Part shown: positions 46,384 through 54,606 of the stretch, piece by piece
Layout of the letters: the number at the start of each line of letters is the position of its first letter
Numbering within the stretch: position 1 is the stretch's first letter
NCBI RefSeq assembly: GCF_041053105.1
Contig: NZ_CP163444.1
Coordinates: 682,001 to 746,000 of the forward strand
Origin: Streptomyces sp. R44
GTDB taxonomy: Bacteria > Actinomycetota > Actinomycetes > Streptomycetales > Streptomycetaceae
Direction: 5' to 3'
DNA: 64,000 nucleotides
Notes under the pieces: generated by a model
Told to the model about the DNA's origin: nothing
Database searches by the model: none
What the model saw: the letters and a program-made list of their open reading frames with translations, nothing else
Program-made: the position numbers and the translations under genes

Positions 46384-46590
46384 GGACGTCGACCACTGCG
46401 GTCGGCGAACTCGCGCGGTCCTGCGCCCCCACCACTCCCTGCCGACCGGACGCCGGTGGGGCCGGGTTCCCAGGCCATGCTCAAGATGATCACCGGTCAG
46501 GGCCGAAAATCGCTCGCTCCCCGAGGCGCACCTGCCCTCCCCCACCGTCCCCGTCGACAACAACGGCTCCGTCGCGGCCGCCGCTCGAAC

Positions 46591-46596
46591 TAGTCT
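46591..46596 (+). promoter_or_regulatory. -10 element of a probable leaderless HIT gene transcript
   Basis: TAGTCT ends 7 bases before the ATG at 46604; no Shine-Dalgarno sequence. The 220-bp gap 46384-46603 otherwise shows no gene. Confidence 0.5.
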
Positions 46597-46603
46597 TCGC
46601 ACC

Positions 46604-47212
46604 ATGGCTTTGCGACCTGACGAGTTCTACGACCACGCCCTCGCGGCCTCGGACGCCGAGCGCCGGCTTCCGCTGGCGCGGATGACCGGCTGGGACATCA
46701 GCCCGTTCGAGGAGGAAAGGCTGCGTGTCTCGCCCTTGCGGCCTCCCGTCCTGCCCGAGCCGGCACGGCACGGTGAGGATCCGACCGATTGCGATTCCTG
46801 CCGCGAACGCGGTGAGGGCATCTGGTTCAACGACAACTGGCGGCTGACACGGATCACGGGCGTCGGGGTGCCGCTGGTGCTGATGCTGCATCCGCTCGAC
46901 CACCATGACATGGCCGATCTGCCCGACGAGCTGGCGGCCGAGCTGGGCGTACTGACCACGCACATCGTCCGTCACGTGCAGGCTCTGGAGCACATCTCGC
47001 GCGCTCACGTCTACCGGATCGGGGACGGCGGGGCGCACCTGCACATCTGGTTCTTCGCCCGGCCCGCGGGCCAAGCGCAGCTGTACGGTTCGTGGCTGCC
47101 GGTGTGGGACGACCTGTTGCCGGAGTACCCGGCGGATGTCGCGGAGGCGGACGCGGCGGTCGTCGCGGACGCGCTGGTCGCCTCCGCGGGAGGGCGCCGT
47201 CGGGCCGACTGA
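46604..47212 (+). CDS. HIT superfamily protein
   Basis: 202 residues. The active-site segment HVYRIGDGGAHLHIWFFARP has the His-x-His-x pattern of HIT hydrolases and transferases. CDSCRERG near residue 67 could bind metal. LMLHPLDHHDMADL corresponds to the upstream conserved strand. HIT proteins act on nucleotide-phosphate bonds; the exact substrate is unknown. Confidence 0.8.
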   Translation: MALRPDEFYDHALAASDAERRLPLARMTGWDISPFEEERLRVSPLRPPVLPEPARHGEDPTDCDSCRERGEGIWFNDNWRLTRITGVGVPLVLMLHPLDHHDMADLPDELAAELGVLTTHIVRHVQALEHISRAHVYRIGDGGAHLHIWFFARPAGQAQLYGSWLPVWDDLLPEYPADVAEADAAVVADALVASAGGRRRAD

Positions 47213-47261
47213 GAGGCGGCCGGCGGCTGATCACCGAGGCGCGCGAGGGGGAACGCACAGG

Positions 47262-47441
47262 GTGGGCACGCCGGGCCGTGACCGGGAAACGGCTCCACTG
47301 GTGGGACGCCGGCAGGCTCTTCAGGTCGTGTCGGCGGCCGTCGGCGCGGCCGTGGCGGGAGCGGGCACGCGGGTCCTGACCCGGGACGCCCGGCTCGTCG
47401 CAGCCGCGATCGAGGACGTCACGAGACGAGCGGGCCGCTGA
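47262..47441 (+). CDS. Possible small ORF or gene remnant
   Basis: 59 codons from a GTG, ending RVLTRDARLVAAAIEDVTRRAGR, with an Ala/Val-rich helix (ALQVVSAAVGAAVAGAG) before. It reads more like protein than the other frames of the 287-bp gap 47213-47499, but the ribosome-binding site is weak and no homologue is recognised. It may be the C-terminal scrap of a lost gene. Confidence 0.3.
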   Translation: MGTPGRDRETAPLVGRRQALQVVSAAVGAAVAGAGTRVLTRDARLVAAAIEDVTRRAGR

Positions 47442-47499
47442 CGGCGCCCGGGTCCGCTGCTCGTACGATCCGTCCGCGGACAGAACCTCTGGAGGACGT

Positions 47500-48720
47500 A
47501 TGGCTGACACCAGCAACACCCGATCTGCCGCCGGGGAGGCGCCTGGGGCGTCACGGAGCGGGTTGCAGCGCCTGATGCGGTACATCCCCTTGATCGCGCC
47601 CCTGCTTCTGTGGTCCGTGCCCTGCTGGGTCCTCCTGTACGCGGGACAGCACTGGCCCCTGCCCGTGGCGGTGAGCGGCACCGTACTGTTCGCCCTCGGC
47701 CTGGTCGGGATGCCGCTCGCGATGGTGCGCGGCCACGGGCGGCGTCAGCAGGACCGGGCCGCGATCGTGGGCGACGCGTTGCTGGGCGGGTCTTGGGTGC
47801 TGTTCACCTGGTCGGTGCTGTTCGGCGTACTGCTGCGGCTCGCGCTGACCGTGGCCGGTGTCGGTGACGGACAGGACCGCGCGCGGATCGTCACCTGGGC
47901 GGTCCTCGGCCTGACCGCCGTACTGCTCGGATGGGGGTACTTCGAGGCCCGGCGCGTGCCGCGCGTGCGCCGGCTCGATGTGCGGCTCCCGCGTCTGGGG
48001 GCGGGGCTGGACGGCACCCGGGTCGTCCTGATCACCGACACCCACTACGGCCCGCTCGACCGCGCCCGCTGGTCGGCCCGGGTCTGCGAGACGGTGAACG
48101 CCCTGGAGGCGGACCTGGTGTGCCACACGGGCGACATCGCGGACGGCACCGCCGAACGCCGCCGTGCCCAGGCCGCTCCTCTGGGCACCGTGCGGGCGAC
48201 GCGGGCCCGGGTCTACGTCACCGGCAACCACGAGTACTACAGCGAGGCCCAGGGCTGGGTCGACCTGATGGACGAGCTGGGCTGGGAGCCGCTGCGCAAC
48301 CGCCACCTGCTGCTCGAACGCGGCGGTGACACCCTCGTGGTCGCGGGCGTGGACGATGTCACGGCCGAGTCCTCCGGACTCGCGGGACACCGCGCCCACC
48401 TCGCCGGAGCCCTCCAGGGCGCGGATCCCGACCTGCCCGTCCTCCTCCTCGCGCACCAGCCCAAGTTCATCGACCGGGCGGCGGCCCACGGCATCGACCT
48501 CCAGCTCTCCGGCCACACCCACGGCGGCCAGATCTGGCCCTTCCACCACCTGGTGCGCCTCGACCAGCCCGCGGTCGCCGGCCTCAGCCACCACGGCGCC
48601 CGCACCCAGCTCTACACCAGCCGCGGCACCGGCTTCTGGGGCCCGCCCTTCCGCGTCTTCGCCCCCAGCGAGATCACACTGCTCGTGCTCCGCTCCCCGC
48701 AGCAGTCCACCTCGCCCTGA
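47500..48720 (+). CDS. Membrane-anchored metallophosphoesterase (YkuE/YaeI type)
   Basis: 406 residues. Four hydrophobic segments occupy residues 25-150. The calcineurin-like domain follows: LITDTHYGPLD (first metal Asp and His), CHTGDIADG, VTGNHEYYS, LLLAHQPKF and LSGHTHGGQIWPF, all metal-binding motifs in order. It may cleave phosphodiesters or lipid-linked substrates at the membrane. ATG start with GGAGGAC 6 bases upstream. Confidence 0.92.
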   Translation: MADTSNTRSAAGEAPGASRSGLQRLMRYIPLIAPLLLWSVPCWVLLYAGQHWPLPVAVSGTVLFALGLVGMPLAMVRGHGRRQQDRAAIVGDALLGGSWVLFTWSVLFGVLLRLALTVAGVGDGQDRARIVTWAVLGLTAVLLGWGYFEARRVPRVRRLDVRLPRLGAGLDGTRVVLITDTHYGPLDRARWSARVCETVNALEADLVCHTGDIADGTAERRRAQAAPLGTVRATRARVYVTGNHEYYSEAQGWVDLMDELGWEPLRNRHLLLERGGDTLVVAGVDDVTAESSGLAGHRAHLAGALQGADPDLPVLLLAHQPKFIDRAAAHGIDLQLSGHTHGGQIWPFHHLVRLDQPAVAGLSHHGARTQLYTSRGTGFWGPPFRVFAPSEITLLVLRSPQQSTSP

Positions 48721-48801
48721 CGAGCTCGTGGGTGGTCGGCGGTACGGCGCCGGGTCGTGATCCCTGGTCATGTTCGTGTGGTGGGGGCCAGTCGGGCCTG
48801 G

Positions 48802-49224
48802 TCAACCGCCTGGCAGCTCCGTGCGCCGTCCGCAGGTCGGGCAGGGGGTGTCGAAGCCCGAGTCGTAGACGGACTCGCAGACCGGGCAGACCTCCAGCGG
48901 GATGTCGTTGCAGCCGCACCGGCCATCGGTGCATGAGGACGGCCCGGGACACACGTACGGCTCGCGCTCGGGTACCGGGCGCGGCCGGCGCGCCCGCATG
49001 GGCAGCGTTTCCAGGTACGCGATGCAGTCCGGACGCGCCCGCGTTGGCCCCCCCTCCGGGCAGGGGCCCGAAAGCCACGGATCGTGACCGGGAACGGGGC
49101 CGGCCACCTCGCACCGGGGAGCGACCCACGGGTCCCGGACAGCGCGGCTGTACGATCGGCGTAGGGCCTTGGCGGCGTCGGTGTACGACTCCCCCGTGGC
49201 CGCCTGACGACGGCGCGCGCTCAT
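48802..49224 (-). CDS. Small zinc-ribbon protein
   Basis: 140 residues. It opens ARRRQAATGESYTDAAKALRR, a short helical motif seen in many small Streptomyces/plasmid proteins, and ends in a Cys cluster, CPVCESVYDSGFDTPCPTCGRR, a zinc ribbon of two CxxC pairs, preceded by CTDGRCGC. The ATG lacks a clear ribosome-binding site, so the start could differ. Function unknown. Confidence 0.65.
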   Translation of the reverse strand: MSARRRQAATGESYTDAAKALRRSYSRAVRDPWVAPRCEVAGPVPGHDPWLSGPCPEGGPTRARPDCIAYLETLPMRARRPRPVPEREPYVCPGPSSCTDGRCGCNDIPLEVCPVCESVYDSGFDTPCPTCGRRTELPGG

Positions 49225-49354
49225 CGCTGTCGCTGTCACTGTCGCCGTCCAGACCGTCGGGCAGCGCGTCTGCGGCGAAGGCCCCGGCTTCGTCGCCTTC
49301 GTCGTCGACACGCCCGACGGTGCCGCCCTCGCCTCCTGCACGGTCGGCACCTAG
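49208..49354 (+). pseudogene. Possible C-terminal gene fragment
   Basis: Between an in-frame TGA at 49205 and a TAG at 49352 the reading is ALIAVAVTVAVQTVGQRV, then CGEGPGFVAFVVDTPDG, which looks like real protein, but there is no good start codon. It overlaps the start of the antisense zinc-ribbon gene. It may be a remnant of a lost gene ahead of the Nudix gene. Confidence 0.3.
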
Positions 49355-49390
49355 GCCACCGAGCGCCCCGACGGGCGGGAAGGACCTCCC

Positions 49391-50122
49391 ATGCAGCCCG
49401 GGCATCTCCCTGTCGAGTTCCTCGACGCGCACCGGATCGACTTCGTCGAGCACCCTCCCCCGGCCCTGTCAGCGCGGGAACGAGGCGAAGTCGACCGTCT
49501 CTGGGCGGAGACGAAGGCCCGCAACCCCACCACCTTCGACGGGCCGCTCGTCGCGAGCCTGGGCATCGACCTGCCCGGGCACGGCCCGTCGGTCGTGCGG
49601 TGGGCAAGGATGACGTACCGGCATCGAGCCCTGCGGCGACTGCGGCCGGCCGAAGAGGTCCCCGGGTCCGTCTTCGTCACCGTCCTGTTGCCGACGGAGG
49701 CCGGACTCGCGGTCGGACGCGGGTCCCCCACCACCGCGGCGCCCGGCCGCTGGAGCCTCCCCGGCGGCTCGGCGGAACCCCCTGCGGCGGGCCGCCCGCT
49801 GGAGATGGCGTCGCTCCGTCGGCATGCCGCCCGCGAACTGGCCGAGGAGCTCGGCGTAGCCGCCTCCGACGAGGAGTTGCGGCTGTGGGGCCTCACTCGG
49901 GGAACACGATTCGGCAGCCTCGGCTTCCACTTCCTCGCGCCGCCCGTGCCCAGCGCACTCGTACGGCGCCGGCATGCGGAGCTCGCGGTGTCGGAGAGGG
50001 AGAACGGGGTGGAACCCGAGCTCGACGAGATCGCGTTCGTCCCCTCGGCCGAACGGGCTGCCCGCCTCGGCCCGGGCGCGGACTACCTGCACCAGGTCCT
50101 GGGCCGATGCTTCTCGACCTGA
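49391..50122 (+). CDS. Nudix hydrolase
   Basis: 243 residues. The Nudix box is formed by LPGGSAEPP and, after a longer spacer, LRRHAARELAEELGV, giving the REx2EE core. The spacer between the glycine part and the REL part is a few residues longer than the standard 23-residue box. An N-terminal ~80-residue extension is present. It probably hydrolyses a nucleoside diphosphate derivative. ATG start with GGAAGGACC ahead. Confidence 0.82.
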   Translation: MQPGHLPVEFLDAHRIDFVEHPPPALSARERGEVDRLWAETKARNPTTFDGPLVASLGIDLPGHGPSVVRWARMTYRHRALRRLRPAEEVPGSVFVTVLLPTEAGLAVGRGSPTTAAPGRWSLPGGSAEPPAAGRPLEMASLRRHAARELAEELGVAASDEELRLWGLTRGTRFGSLGFHFLAPPVPSALVRRRHAELAVSERENGVEPELDEIAFVPSAERAARLGPGADYLHQVLGRCFST

Positions 50123-50228
50123 ACCCGCGACCAGAAGGCGGGCCTCCCCCGCCCCGCGCACCGCTGAGCAGGCCTTCCGAGGGCTGGGACGTGCACCACA
50201 CCGGCTTGACGTGCAGACAAGGAAGAAC

Positions 50229-50247
50229 TTAGCTTCGCCTTACCTAA
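50229..50247 (+). promoter_or_regulatory. Iron box (DmdR/IdeR-type operator)
   Basis: TTAGCTTCGCCTTACCTAA agrees at 15 of 19 positions with the IdeR/DmdR palindrome TTAGGTTAGGCTAACCTAA. It stands 33 bp before the ATG at 50281. Confidence 0.65.
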
Positions 50248-50280
50248 TTTATGCCGCTCATACGTCCGGAAGATCAACGC

Positions 50281-50820
50281 ATGTCCAGAACCGCGCCGGA
50301 GCTCACCCCCTCATGGCTCCTCACCGCCCTCGGGCTCGTCGCCACCGCCGGCATCGCGGCGGCCTGCTGGACCGCCGGACACGTCCACGCGGACGCCTCC
50401 CTCCTCACGGTCGCCCGCTTCTTCCACGTCGCCTTCCTCGTCGTCGGGCTCGGTTCGGTGCTCGCCGTCGACTGGTTCGCCGTGCTCTGGCTGACCGGGA
50501 AGCGGCCCCTCGCCGGCGTCCTCGACACGGCCATCGCCCTCCAGACGCCGATCTGGGCCGGCCTCGGCGGGCTCGTCGTCTCCGGCCTCTTCCTCCGCCC
50601 CGACCTCCACTCCCCGCTGACCCTCGTCAAGCTGGGGCTCGTCGTCGCCGTCACCCTCAACGGCCTCTGGGCGCACCGCCTCGGCCAGCTCCTGGCGGCC
50701 CACCGCGCCGGCCCCGTCCCGCGCCGGCTGCTCGTCCGCTCGGGCCTGGCCGCGACCGTCAGCCAGACCGGCTGGTGGGGCGCCTGCCTCATCGGCTTCC
50801 TCAACAGCCAGGGCTCCTGA
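50281..50820 (+). CDS. Iron-regulated (predicted) multi-pass membrane protein
   Basis: 179 residues with four to five membrane segments (LLTALGLVATAGIAAACWTA, VARFFHVAFLVVGLGSVLAV, WAGLGGLVVSGLFL, LTLVKLGLVVAVTLNGLWAH). Histidines near helix ends (HVHAD, FFHVAF, WAHRLG) could bind metal or haem. I do not recognise the family. GGAAG is 9 bases before the ATG. The iron box upstream suggests expression under low iron. Confidence 0.75.
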   Translation: MSRTAPELTPSWLLTALGLVATAGIAAACWTAGHVHADASLLTVARFFHVAFLVVGLGSVLAVDWFAVLWLTGKRPLAGVLDTAIALQTPIWAGLGGLVVSGLFLRPDLHSPLTLVKLGLVVAVTLNGLWAHRLGQLLAAHRAGPVPRRLLVRSGLAATVSQTGWWGACLIGFLNSQGS

Positions 50821-50822
50821 GC

Positions 50823-51241
50823 TCAGGCGCCGGCCCCCGTGCGGGCGCCGAACCTCCCGCCCCGGGACGCCAGCTCCTTGATCACGACCGCCGGGGACGC
50901 CCGACACGATCGCCCACAGGGTGAGGTTCGAGCCGAACTCCGCTCCCGACCGCAGGCGCACGACGCCGTCCGCCACCTCCGTGACGCCGTCGTCGACGAT
51001 CTCGACCCCCAGCCGCCCGAGTCCGGACCGGATGGACCACCGACGTGATCCCGTCCCGCAGCACCGACGCGAGGGGCGTCGTCGCGGCGGCGGTCCCGGC
51101 GATCCGCTGGTGGAGCCGTACGCGCTCCACGAAGTCGGGGCGCGGGTTGATCACCGTGACCTGCGCCGCCTTCACCTTCCCGGCGATCCGGTTCGCCGCG
51201 AACGCGCCCGCGTAACCGGCGCCCACCACTACCACCTTCAT
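50823..51241 (-). pseudogene. Decayed NAD(P)/FAD-dependent oxidoreductase
   Basis: The ATG at 51241 has an intact AGGAGG and begins KVVVVGAGYAGAFAANRIAG, a normal FAD-binding start, running to about residue 68. The protein then jumps frame: LGRLGVEIVDDGVTEVADG to NLTLWAIVSGVP (about 50908-51033) is a middle part of such enzymes, and PAVVIKELASRGGRFGAR ending at 50823 resembles their C-terminus. Three pieces in three frames within 419 bp, against about 1.1-1.2 kb for a whole gene, mean internal deletions. Divergent from the ECF41 sigma gene. Confidence 0.8.
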
Positions 51242-51276
51242 GTCGTCCTCCTGTCTCGCTGACGGGTCGTACAGGA

Positions 51277-51303
51277 GATGCCAGGCTGCCGGAGCCCGTG
51301 ACA
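51277..51303 (-). promoter_or_regulatory. ECF41-like promoter facing the pseudogene
   Basis: On the minus strand TGTCAC (51303-51298) and CATC (51280-51277) are 17 bp apart; one mismatch from the ECF41 -10 CGTC. Confidence 0.5.
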
Positions 51304-51338
51304 GTCCTCCGGCGTGGCGCACGTCACAGGGCGGGCGG

Positions 51339-51365
51339 TGTCACGGAACGGCGGGGTGCGCCGTC
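51339..51365 (+). promoter_or_regulatory. ECF41-type promoter of the sigma factor gene
   Basis: TGTCAC at 51339-51344 and CGTC at 51362-51365, 17 bp apart, match the published ECF41 consensus (TGTCACA then CGTC), implying autoregulation. Confidence 0.65.
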
Positions 51366-51410
51366 TCGGGGGTGACATCACCACGCGCGACAGAAGCAGG
51401 AGACACCGGC

Positions 51411-52310
51411 ATGAGCGACGACGGCCGCCGCCTCGACCCCGCCACGGAGGCCTTCGTCAGCCACCGCAGTCTGCTCTTCACCGTCGCCTACGAGATGCTG
51501 GGGTCGGCGGTGGACGCGGAGGACGTCCTCCAGGAGACCTGGCTGCGCTGGGCGGGCGTCGACCTCGGCACGGTGCGGGACCGGCGCGCGTACCTCGTGC
51601 GGATCACCACCCGGCAGGCGCTCGACCGGCTGCGGACGCTGGGGCGCCGCAAGGAGTCGTACGTGGGCCCCTGGCTGCCCGAGCCGCTGCTCACCGCGCC
51701 CGACGTGGCCGAGGACGTCGAGCTGGCCGACAGCGTCTCGATGGCGATGATGCTCGTCCTGGAGACCCTCGCGCCGACCGAGCGGGCGGTGTTCGTGCTG
51801 CGCGAGGTGTTCGGCCTCGGGTACGACGAGATCGCGGAGGCCGTCGACAAGCGCCCAGCGGCAGTCCGTCAGATCGCCCACCGGGCACGGTCCCACGTCG
51901 CCGCGCGCCGCCCGCGCGGCGTCGTCTCCACGGCCGAGACCCGGGCCGCGCTCGCCGCCTTCCGGCGGGCGGTCGAGACCGGCGACCTGCAGGGCCTGCT
52001 CGACCTCCTCGCGCCGGACGTCGTCGCCCTGAGCGACGGCGGGGGCATCAAGCAGGCCATGCCACGGCCCACCGTCGGAGCCGGGAAGGTGGCCCGTCTG
52101 CTGGCCGCCGGCGTCGCGGCCTGGGGACCCGTGGCGACCGTCGAACCGACGCACGTCAACGGCCACCCGGCGCTGACCCTGCGGATCGACGGGGAGATCG
52201 ACCTGGTCGTGGCCCTGCGGATCGAGGACGGAGCCATCACCGGCATCTACTCCGTGCGCAACCCGGAGAAGCTGACGCACATGGTGCGGGAGACCGCCCT
52301 GAGCCGCTGA
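51411..52310 (+). CDS. sigJ: ECF41-family sigma factor (SigJ-like) with SnoaL-like C-terminal domain
   Basis: 299 residues. Sigma region 2: VAYEMLGSAVDAEDVLQETWLRW; region 4: FVLREVFGLGYDEIAEAVDKRPAAVRQIAHRARSHV. The ECF41 hallmarks are all present: WLPEP in the linker, DGGG in the C-terminal domain, and NPEKL near the end. In this group the fused SnoaL-like domain, not a separate anti-sigma factor, tunes activity. ECF41 genes usually neighbour an oxidoreductase, epimerase or decarboxylase; here that partner is the pseudogene opposite. AGGAGA lies 6 bases before the ATG. Confidence 0.93.
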   Translation: MSDDGRRLDPATEAFVSHRSLLFTVAYEMLGSAVDAEDVLQETWLRWAGVDLGTVRDRRAYLVRITTRQALDRLRTLGRRKESYVGPWLPEPLLTAPDVAEDVELADSVSMAMMLVLETLAPTERAVFVLREVFGLGYDEIAEAVDKRPAAVRQIAHRARSHVAARRPRGVVSTAETRAALAAFRRAVETGDLQGLLDLLAPDVVALSDGGGIKQAMPRPTVGAGKVARLLAAGVAAWGPVATVEPTHVNGHPALTLRIDGEIDLVVALRIEDGAITGIYSVRNPEKLTHMVRETALSR

Positions 52311-52369
52311 GAGGGACCCCGGGCCGGGCCGTTCCGACGGCGTCTCAGGCCCTGGCCCCCACCCTCGTT

Positions 52370-52398
52370 TTGGTTTGTCGCACGATCATCAATACGAT
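52370..52398 (+). promoter_or_regulatory. Housekeeping-type promoter, leaderless
   Basis: TTGGTT (52370-52375), 17-bp spacer, TACGAT (52393-52398). The -10 ends 6 bases before the ATG of the von Willebrand A gene. Confidence 0.6.
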
Positions 52399-52404
52399 CC
52401 GGCG

Positions 52405-53679
52405 ATGATCACGAGAAAACGGCTGGCGACCGGGGCCTGCGCGCTGCTCGCCGCCCTGAGCGTCGCGCTTCTGCCGACCGGCGCGGCCGCCGACGAGCCG
52501 GCGGCGAAGGAATCCCCCAAGGTCGAGCTGGTCCTGGACGTCAGCGGCTCCATGCGGGCCAAGGACATCGACGGCAAGTCCCGCATGGCCGCCGCCAAGC
52601 AGGCCTTCAACGAGGTCCTCGACGCGGTGCCCGAGGAGGTGCGGCTCGGCATCCGGACGCTCGGCGCCGACTATCCCGGCAACGACCGCAAGCGCGGCTG
52701 CAAGGACACCCGTTCGCTGTACCCGGTCGGGCCGCTCGACCGGACCGAGGCCAAGACCGCCGTCGCCACTCTCGCCCCGACCGGCTGGACGCCGATCGGC
52801 CCGGCGCTGCTCGGCGCGGCCGACGACCTCGGCGAGGACGGGGCGACCAAGCGGATCGTGCTCATCACGGACGGCGAGGACACCTGCGCCCCGCTCGACC
52901 CGTGCCAGGTGGCCCGCGAGATCGCGGCGAAGGGCATCCACCTCGTCATCGACACCCTGGGCCTGGTGCCGGACGCCAAGACCCGGCAGCAGCTCACCTG
53001 TATCGCGGAGGCCACCGGAGGCACGTACACCTCGGTCCACCGCACCGAGGAACTCTCCCGGCGTGTGAAGCAGTTGGTCGACCGTGCGGCCGACCCGGTC
53101 GTCACCCCCGTGGCCACCGAGGGCGCGGCGCAGTGCGAGAAGGCGCCGCAGCTGAAGCCCGGCCTCTACACGGACCGCGAGTCCTTCGGCGAGCACCGCT
53201 GGTACCGGGTGGACCTGCTGCCCGGCCAGGAACTGCGCGCCTCCGTCAGCGTGTCGGCCGACCGGGCCGTCAACAACGACTACGGGGTGCTGCTGCGTGC
53301 CGTCACCCTCCACGGCCGGGAGATCGTCCGCGGCTCCGAGGCGGGCGACGGGCGCACCGACGTGATCTCGACCGGACTGCGCTACCCGAAGCCGGAGGCC
53401 GACGATGGTCCCGGCGACGCGAAGCCGGCGGCCGAGACCGTGTGTCTCCAGGTCAGCAATTCCTTCTCCGCTCCCCCGTCGGTCAAGACGACCCCGGGCA
53501 TGCCGGTCGAGCTGACGGTGGACGTCGTCGACGGCCCGTCGAGCGCGTCGGACGTCGCCTCGTTCGGTCTCGGCCGCGGCTGGTGGCTGCTCGGCGTGCT
53601 GGTGCTCGCCGGCTTCCTCGCCGGTCTGCTCTGGGGCTGGCTGTCCCGCTGGCGCGTCGCTGTCTGGAGGACCAACTGA
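52405..53679 (+). CDS. Exported von Willebrand factor A domain protein
   Basis: 424 residues. A signal peptide ends near GAAAD. The VWA domain has the MIDAS motif DVSGSM (45-50), the threonine in GWTPIGPAL and Asp in LITDGEDTC, so a metal-dependent adhesion site is complete. The C-terminal part is beta-rich and ends in a membrane anchor (LLGVLVLAGFLAGLLWGW) and a basic tail. It is displayed outside the membrane. It overlaps the next gene by one base, suggesting a complex. Confidence 0.9.
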   Translation: MITRKRLATGACALLAALSVALLPTGAAADEPAAKESPKVELVLDVSGSMRAKDIDGKSRMAAAKQAFNEVLDAVPEEVRLGIRTLGADYPGNDRKRGCKDTRSLYPVGPLDRTEAKTAVATLAPTGWTPIGPALLGAADDLGEDGATKRIVLITDGEDTCAPLDPCQVAREIAAKGIHLVIDTLGLVPDAKTRQQLTCIAEATGGTYTSVHRTEELSRRVKQLVDRAADPVVTPVATEGAAQCEKAPQLKPGLYTDRESFGEHRWYRVDLLPGQELRASVSVSADRAVNNDYGVLLRAVTLHGREIVRGSEAGDGRTDVISTGLRYPKPEADDGPGDAKPAAETVCLQVSNSFSAPPSVKTTPGMPVELTVDVVDGPSSASDVASFGLGRGWWLLGVLVLAGFLAGLLWGWLSRWRVAVWRTN

Positions 53680-54506
53680 TGCGTACCGTACGCATGCTCG
53701 CCACGGCCGCGCTCGCGGGCGCCGCCCTGCTCGGCCTCGCGGCCCCGGCCGCCCTAGGGGACACGCCCAGCGCGTCCGCCTCCCCCTCCGAGGAGGCCGG
53801 GCCCACGGAGGCCGGCACCACCTTCCGTACCGCCGCGCGGTTCCTGCCGGGGCAGCAGGCCACGGCACAGGCCGCCACGGGTGACTACCTGTACTGGGTC
53901 TTCCCGGCGGACACCGGCGAGCGGCCGACCGTGAAGGCGACGGTCACGCTCCCCGACGCGGCCCTCCGGCACGGGGCCGCCACCTGGCGGATCGACGTGT
54001 ACGACGGGCTGCGGCGGCGCCAGCCGTGCATGTACGGGATGCAGTCCCGTACGGCGGCGAAGGAGGCCTCGGCCGTGGAGCTGGCCTGTGTGCTGCGCCC
54101 GGTCCGCGCCTCGGCCGACGCCTGGGCGAACGACCCGCTGCCCGGCAGCTACTACGTCCGGCTGACCGTCACCGGCCTGCCGGACGAGGACCTCGGCCAG
54201 CCGTTCACCGCACGGCTGGGGGCCGACGTCCTGGACAAGGGCGGCGCCTACGCCACGGACGGCTCGCTCGCCGCGCCGCTGGTGCCGGGGGCGACCACCG
54301 CCGACCAGGCCAAGGCGGACGAGGACGCCGGCCGGAAGACCGCCGTCGAGGCGGCGGCCCCGGAGGACGGCTGGTCCTCCGGCTGGTGGTCGGACCGCTG
54401 GATCTGGACCGTGGTCGGCGGCGTCCTGGCCGCGCTCGCGGGCATCGGCGGCTACGTCCTGACGCGCGGCGCGGGCCGCCCGTCCCGGGTGCCGCCGGCC
54501 GCCTGA
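53679..54506 (+). CDS. Exported membrane-anchored partner of the VWA protein
   Basis: 275 residues. Signal peptide (MLATAALAGAALLGLAAPAALG), an ectodomain with a Cys pair (QPCMYGM, ELACVLRP) and blocks like DYLYWVFPADTGERPTVKATV, and a C-terminal membrane helix (WTVVGGVLAALAGIGGYVL). Same topology as its upstream neighbour. No known catalytic motif. The TGATG overlap and GGAGGACC site support coupled expression. Confidence 0.85.
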   Translation: MRTVRMLATAALAGAALLGLAAPAALGDTPSASASPSEEAGPTEAGTTFRTAARFLPGQQATAQAATGDYLYWVFPADTGERPTVKATVTLPDAALRHGAATWRIDVYDGLRRRQPCMYGMQSRTAAKEASAVELACVLRPVRASADAWANDPLPGSYYVRLTVTGLPDEDLGQPFTARLGADVLDKGGAYATDGSLAAPLVPGATTADQAKADEDAGRKTAVEAAAPEDGWSSGWWSDRWIWTVVGGVLAALAGIGGYVLTRGAGRPSRVPPAA

Positions 54507-54533
54507 CCCCGCAGCACGCTTCCGGAACGTACG

Positions 54534-54563
54534 GAGGCCCCCACCGCGCGCGGTGGGGGCCTC
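54534..54563. terminator. Bidirectional terminator
   Basis: Perfect 30-bp palindrome with arms GAGGCCCCCACCGCG and CGCGGTGGGGGCCTC, between convergent genes. Confidence 0.8.
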
Positions 54564-54606
54564 GGTGCGTCCGGTGGGACAGACCGTCCGGTGGGACGGG
54601 CGGGGT

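Noticed and set aside
52345..53868. 507-codon minus-strand open frame antisense to the VWA gene
   Set aside because: No start signal and no domain; the VWA gene has promoter, signal peptide and MIDAS motif.
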